This document shows positions 6,487-8,595 of a stretch of DNA of 8,595 bases, piece by piece. Source of the stretch: Candidatus Eiseniibacteriota bacterium (GTDB taxonomy: Bacteria; Joyebacterota; Joyebacteria; Joyebacterales; Joyebacteraceae); contig DAOWER010000291.1 in the NCBI GenBank assembly GCA_030638405.1, positions 1-8,595 on the forward strand, in the 5' to 3' direction. The translations under genes were made by a program, and so were the position numbers. How positions within the stretch are numbered: the first letter of the stretch is position 1; every line of letters begins with the position of its first letter. The notes under the pieces were generated by a model, which worked only from the letters and a program-made list of their open reading frames with translations, did not search any database and was not told the origin of the DNA.

Positions 6487-6507
6487 GCGCGCTCACGGGG
6501 CGCGCCT
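6485..6507 (+). repeat. hairpin in the ftsQ-ftsA gap
   Basis: AGGCGCGC at 6485-6492 and GCGCGCCT at 6500-6507 pair perfectly over eight bases. In RNA the stem can extend inward by a U-G and a C-G pair to leave a three-base loop, ACG. It begins within the ftsQ stop codon and ends a few bases before the ftsA ribosome binding site. No T-run follows. Confidence 0.65.
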
Positions 6508-6517
6508 GGGAGGGAGG
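6508..6517 (+). promoter_or_regulatory. ribosome binding site of ftsA
   Basis: GGGAGGGAGG contains GGAGG at 6513-6517, seven bases before GTG 6525. It is the strongest Shine-Dalgarno match in the window and decides the ftsA start against the upstream open frame that overlaps ftsQ. Confidence 0.75.
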
Positions 6518-6524
6518 CTCTCTC

Positions 6525-7745
6525 GTGAGAAGAAGTGAGATCCTGGTTGGACTGGATCTCGGATCGAGCAGGATCAAGGTCGTTGTCGCCGACACCGCCG
6601 ATCGCGAGCTGCCGGAGATCCTCGGAATGGGGGAGGCGGACTCCCTGGGGATCGAAGCGGGAGTCATCGTGAACATGGAGCGGGCCGCACTCTCCATCCG
6701 TTCCGCAGTAGAGGACGCGGAGGAGAGCGCGGAGGTCGACATCGGTCGGGTCCTGGTCACGCTCGACGGCGAGCACATCAAGGGCATCGACAGCCGCGGC
6801 GTCGTGGCCGTCTCACGCAGCGGGGGTGAGATCGCCAGGGCCGAGGTGAACGCGGTCCTTGATGCGGCGAAGACGCTGGCGCTTCCCGTCGGCAGGACGA
6901 TTCTCGATGCCAAGGCCCAGGAGTTCTTCGTCGACGGGCAGCGCGGCATCAGAGACCCGATCGGGATGTCGGGAGTGCGCCTCGGTTCGAAGGTCCACAT
7001 AGTCACGGCGTCCCAGCAGGCCGTCGACAACGTGGTCAGGGCGGTGCGGCGGGCTGGGCTGAAGCTCTCCGGCATGTCCTTCAAGTCGCTTGCGGCGGGA
7101 ACGGCCGTGCTGTCTGAGGACGAGAAGGAACTGGGGGTGCTTCTCGTCAACCTCGGCGCCGGGACCACCGGCCTCGCTCTGTACCACGGCGGGACGGTCA
7201 GGCACACGGGCGCCATCGGATGGGGAGCCGCCAGCATAACCAGCGACATAGCAGTGGGTCTCAGGATGCCGATCGCAAAGGCCGAACTGGTCAAGCGCGA
7301 GAGTGGATCGGCCAGCGCCTCGATGGCCGCGGACGACGTGGTCGAGATCCCGACGGTGGGCGGCCACCCGCCGCGGGAGAGCTCGGGTCAGATACTGGCC
7401 ACCATCATCGAGCCGAGGATCCGCGAGATATGCGAGATGGTCATGAACGAGGTGCGGAGCACCGACTACTGGGGGAGGATCCCGGCGGGAGTGGTGCTGA
7501 CCGGAGGGGGTGCGAAGCTCAAGGACGTCACGGTCCTTGTGGAGGAGGTGTTCGGCGTGGGGGCCCGCATCGGGCTGCCGGACCGGGTCTCGGGACGCTT
7601 CGACGCCATCGTCGATCCGGCCCACTCGGCCGCCGTTGGAGTCATAATGTCGGCTACCGACCCGGCCTCGGCAAGGCCGCGCCTGGACAAGCCGTTCGCT
7701 GGAAGAGTCCAAAAGGTACGTCAGTGGGTGGACAGCCTGCTTTAG
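6525..7745 (+). CDS. ftsA: cell division protein FtsA (actin-like FtsZ membrane anchor)
   Basis: FtsA polymerises on the inner membrane, tethers FtsZ through the FtsZ C-terminal peptide and recruits later divisome proteins. From GTG 6525 it has 406 residues, the normal size. The phosphate-1 motif GLDLGSS is at 9-15. The middle holds RTILDAKAQEFFVDGQRGIRDPIGMSG and LGSKVHIVTA, typical of FtsA rather than MreB or DnaK. The adenosine motif VVLTGGGAK is at 323-331. The C-terminus, KPFAGRVQKVRQWVDSLL, is a basic amphipathic helix of the membrane-targeting type. The phosphate-2 loop is odd: residues 208-217 read VNLGAGTTGL where most members have VD(I/L)GGGTTD, so the conserved Asp is N209. The following GAIGWGAASIT also departs from the usual PIGG form. 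ftsZ follows after 14 bases. Identity is sure; ATP turnover is uncertain. Confidence 0.95.
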   Translation: MRRSEILVGLDLGSSRIKVVVADTADRELPEILGMGEADSLGIEAGVIVNMERAALSIRSAVEDAEESAEVDIGRVLVTLDGEHIKGIDSRGVVAVSRSGGEIARAEVNAVLDAAKTLALPVGRTILDAKAQEFFVDGQRGIRDPIGMSGVRLGSKVHIVTASQQAVDNVVRAVRRAGLKLSGMSFKSLAAGTAVLSEDEKELGVLLVNLGAGTTGLALYHGGTVRHTGAIGWGAASITSDIAVGLRMPIAKAELVKRESGSASASMAADDVVEIPTVGGHPPRESSGQILATIIEPRIREICEMVMNEVRSTDYWGRIPAGVVLTGGGAKLKDVTVLVEEVFGVGARIGLPDRVSGRFDAIVDPAHSAAVGVIMSATDPASARPRLDKPFAGRVQKVRQWVDSLL

Positions 7746-7755
7746 GAGAGGGTGG
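7744..7755 (+). promoter_or_regulatory. ribosome binding site of ftsZ
   Basis: AGGAGAGGGTGG overlaps the ftsA stop and leads to ATG 7760; GAGG at 7748-7751 is eight bases from it. It supports the long form of FtsZ. The internal ATG 7838 has only GGGTGG directly against it, too close to work well. Confidence 0.65.
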
Positions 7756-7759
7756 ACGA

Positions 7760-8595
7760 ATGACGAAGAAGAAGGGAAGCACGACGAAGAAGTCCGCGGT
7801 GCGGAAGAAGAGCCGGAGCTCGCACGACACGGGTGGAATGAAGCTCCAGTTCGACTTCGAGCCGGACATGAGCGCGAAGATCAAGGTGGTGGGTGTCGGA
7901 GGCGCCGGTGGAAACGCCATCAACCGGATGATAGAGTCCGGGTTCACGGGCGTGGACTTCGTCGCGATCAACACCGACGCGCAGTCGCTCGGGTGCTCGC
8001 TCGCGCAGAACCAGATTCAGATCGGCAAGAGGCTGACGCACGGGCTCGGCTCCGGCGGCAATCCGGAGGTCGGGCGGAAGGCGGCCGAGGAGGACGGCGA
8101 GCACGTCGCGGCGGTCCTCAAGGGCGCCGACATGGTGTTCGTAGCCGCTGGAATGGGCGGTGGGACTGGCACGGGCGCGGGGCCGACCGTCGCGAAGATG
8201 GCGAAGCAGATGGGCGCGCTGGTCGTCGCCGTGGCGACGAAGCCCTTCCTGTTCGAGGGGCAGTACCGCATGCGCCAGGCCGTCGAGGGGCTCCGCCTGC
8301 TCAAGCAGGAGGTCGACACGGCCATCGTCATCCCCAATCAGCGTCTCCTGGCGGTCGCCAGCAAGAACACGCCGGTCCGCGAGGCGTTCCGCATCGCCGA
8401 CGACGTGCTCCTGAGAGCGACGCGCGGCGTGTCCGACCTCATCACGGTTCCCGGACTCGTCAACCTGGACTTCGCCGACGTGAAGTCCGTGATGACCGAG
8501 ATGGGTGACGCGGTGATGGGAACCGGCATCTCCAGCGGGAAGAACAGAGCGGTCGAGGCGGCGCAGCAGGCCATATCGAGCCCGCTTCTCGAGGA
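7760..8595 (+). CDS. ftsZ: cell division protein FtsZ, N-terminal part (3' end outside window)
   Basis: FtsZ is the tubulin-like GTPase that forms the cytokinetic ring. 278 codons are visible and the frame stays open to the last base. The GTPase domain shows KVVGVGGAGGNAINRM, NTDAQSL, GLGSGGNPEVGRKAAEED, the tubulin signature GMGGGTGTGAGP, TKPFLFEGQYRMRQA, the T7-like segment PGLVNLDFADVK and SSPLLE at the edge. The catalytic acidic residues of T7 are partly present in NLDFADV. The C-terminal linker and the FtsA-binding peptide are outside. ATG 7760 is chosen for its ribosome binding site. It gives a 26-residue lead rich in Lys and Arg (MTKKKGSTTKKSAVRKKSRS...) before MKLQFDFEPDM, where many FtsZ proteins would begin. 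ATG 7838 is the alternative start. It is the only gene here with an ATG start. Confidence 0.96.
   Translation, partial: MTKKKGSTTKKSAVRKKSRSSHDTGGMKLQFDFEPDMSAKIKVVGVGGAGGNAINRMIESGFTGVDFVAINTDAQSLGCSLAQNQIQIGKRLTHGLGSGGNPEVGRKAAEEDGEHVAAVLKGADMVFVAAGMGGGTGTGAGPTVAKMAKQMGALVVAVATKPFLFEGQYRMRQAVEGLRLLKQEVDTAIVIPNQRLLAVASKNTPVREAFRIADDVLLRATRGVSDLITVPGLVNLDFADVKSVMTEMGDAVMGTGISSGKNRAVEAAQQAISSPLLE

Noticed and set aside
6393..6524. Upstream extension of the ftsA frame into ftsQ
   Set aside because: It would bury the ftsQ end and the strong GGAGG site; GTG 6525 gives the standard FtsA N-terminus.
7993..8508. Plus-strand open frame of 171 codons
   Set aside because: It is an out-of-phase reading of ftsZ, which is clearly coding in another frame through the window end.

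Overview
The window is a continuous piece of a division and cell wall (dcw) cluster. All genes are on the plus strand, in the order murD (3' part), ftsW, murG, murC, murB, ftsQ, ftsA, ftsZ (5' part). Both ends cut through a gene. There is no non-coding stretch longer than about 65 bases, and I see no RNA gene, mobile element, CRISPR array, clear promoter or U-tract terminator.

Organism: the DNA is GC-rich, with many AGG arginine codons and ATA isoleucine codons that would be unusual in most high-GC actinobacteria. The gene order and the presence of FtsQ, FtsA and FtsW indicate a bacterium with septal peptidoglycan synthesis. FtsZ starts in the style common in Gemmatimonadota-like and FCB-like lineages. 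I suspect an uncultured lineage near the FCB group, but this is low-confidence inference.

Layout: in the first half (1-4560), murD/ftsW, ftsW/murG and murG/murC each overlap by four bases (GTGA), which implies translational coupling. In the second half, murC/murB, murB/ftsQ and ftsQ/ftsA are separated by 38-62 bases, and each gap holds a GC-rich hairpin just upstream of the next ribosome binding site. ftsA/ftsZ has a 14-base gap with no hairpin. Start codons are GTG (ftsW, murG, murC, ftsQ, ftsA), TTG (murB) and ATG only for ftsZ.

Function: MurB, MurC and MurD build UDP-MurNAc-L-Ala-D-Glu in the cytoplasm. MurG adds GlcNAc to lipid I to make lipid II. FtsW polymerises lipid II at the septum. 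FtsQ links the periplasmic divisome, FtsA anchors FtsZ to the membrane, and FtsZ forms the ring. No ddl gene lies between murB and ftsQ.

I found no wholly new system. What merits a second look are departures inside conserved proteins and junctions: a degenerate D-Glu-binding motif in MurD, an altered ATP phosphate-2 motif in FtsA, basic N-terminal tails on FtsQ (with a 27-base repeat) and FtsZ, a Gly/Ala tail on MurG, and the run of junction hairpins.
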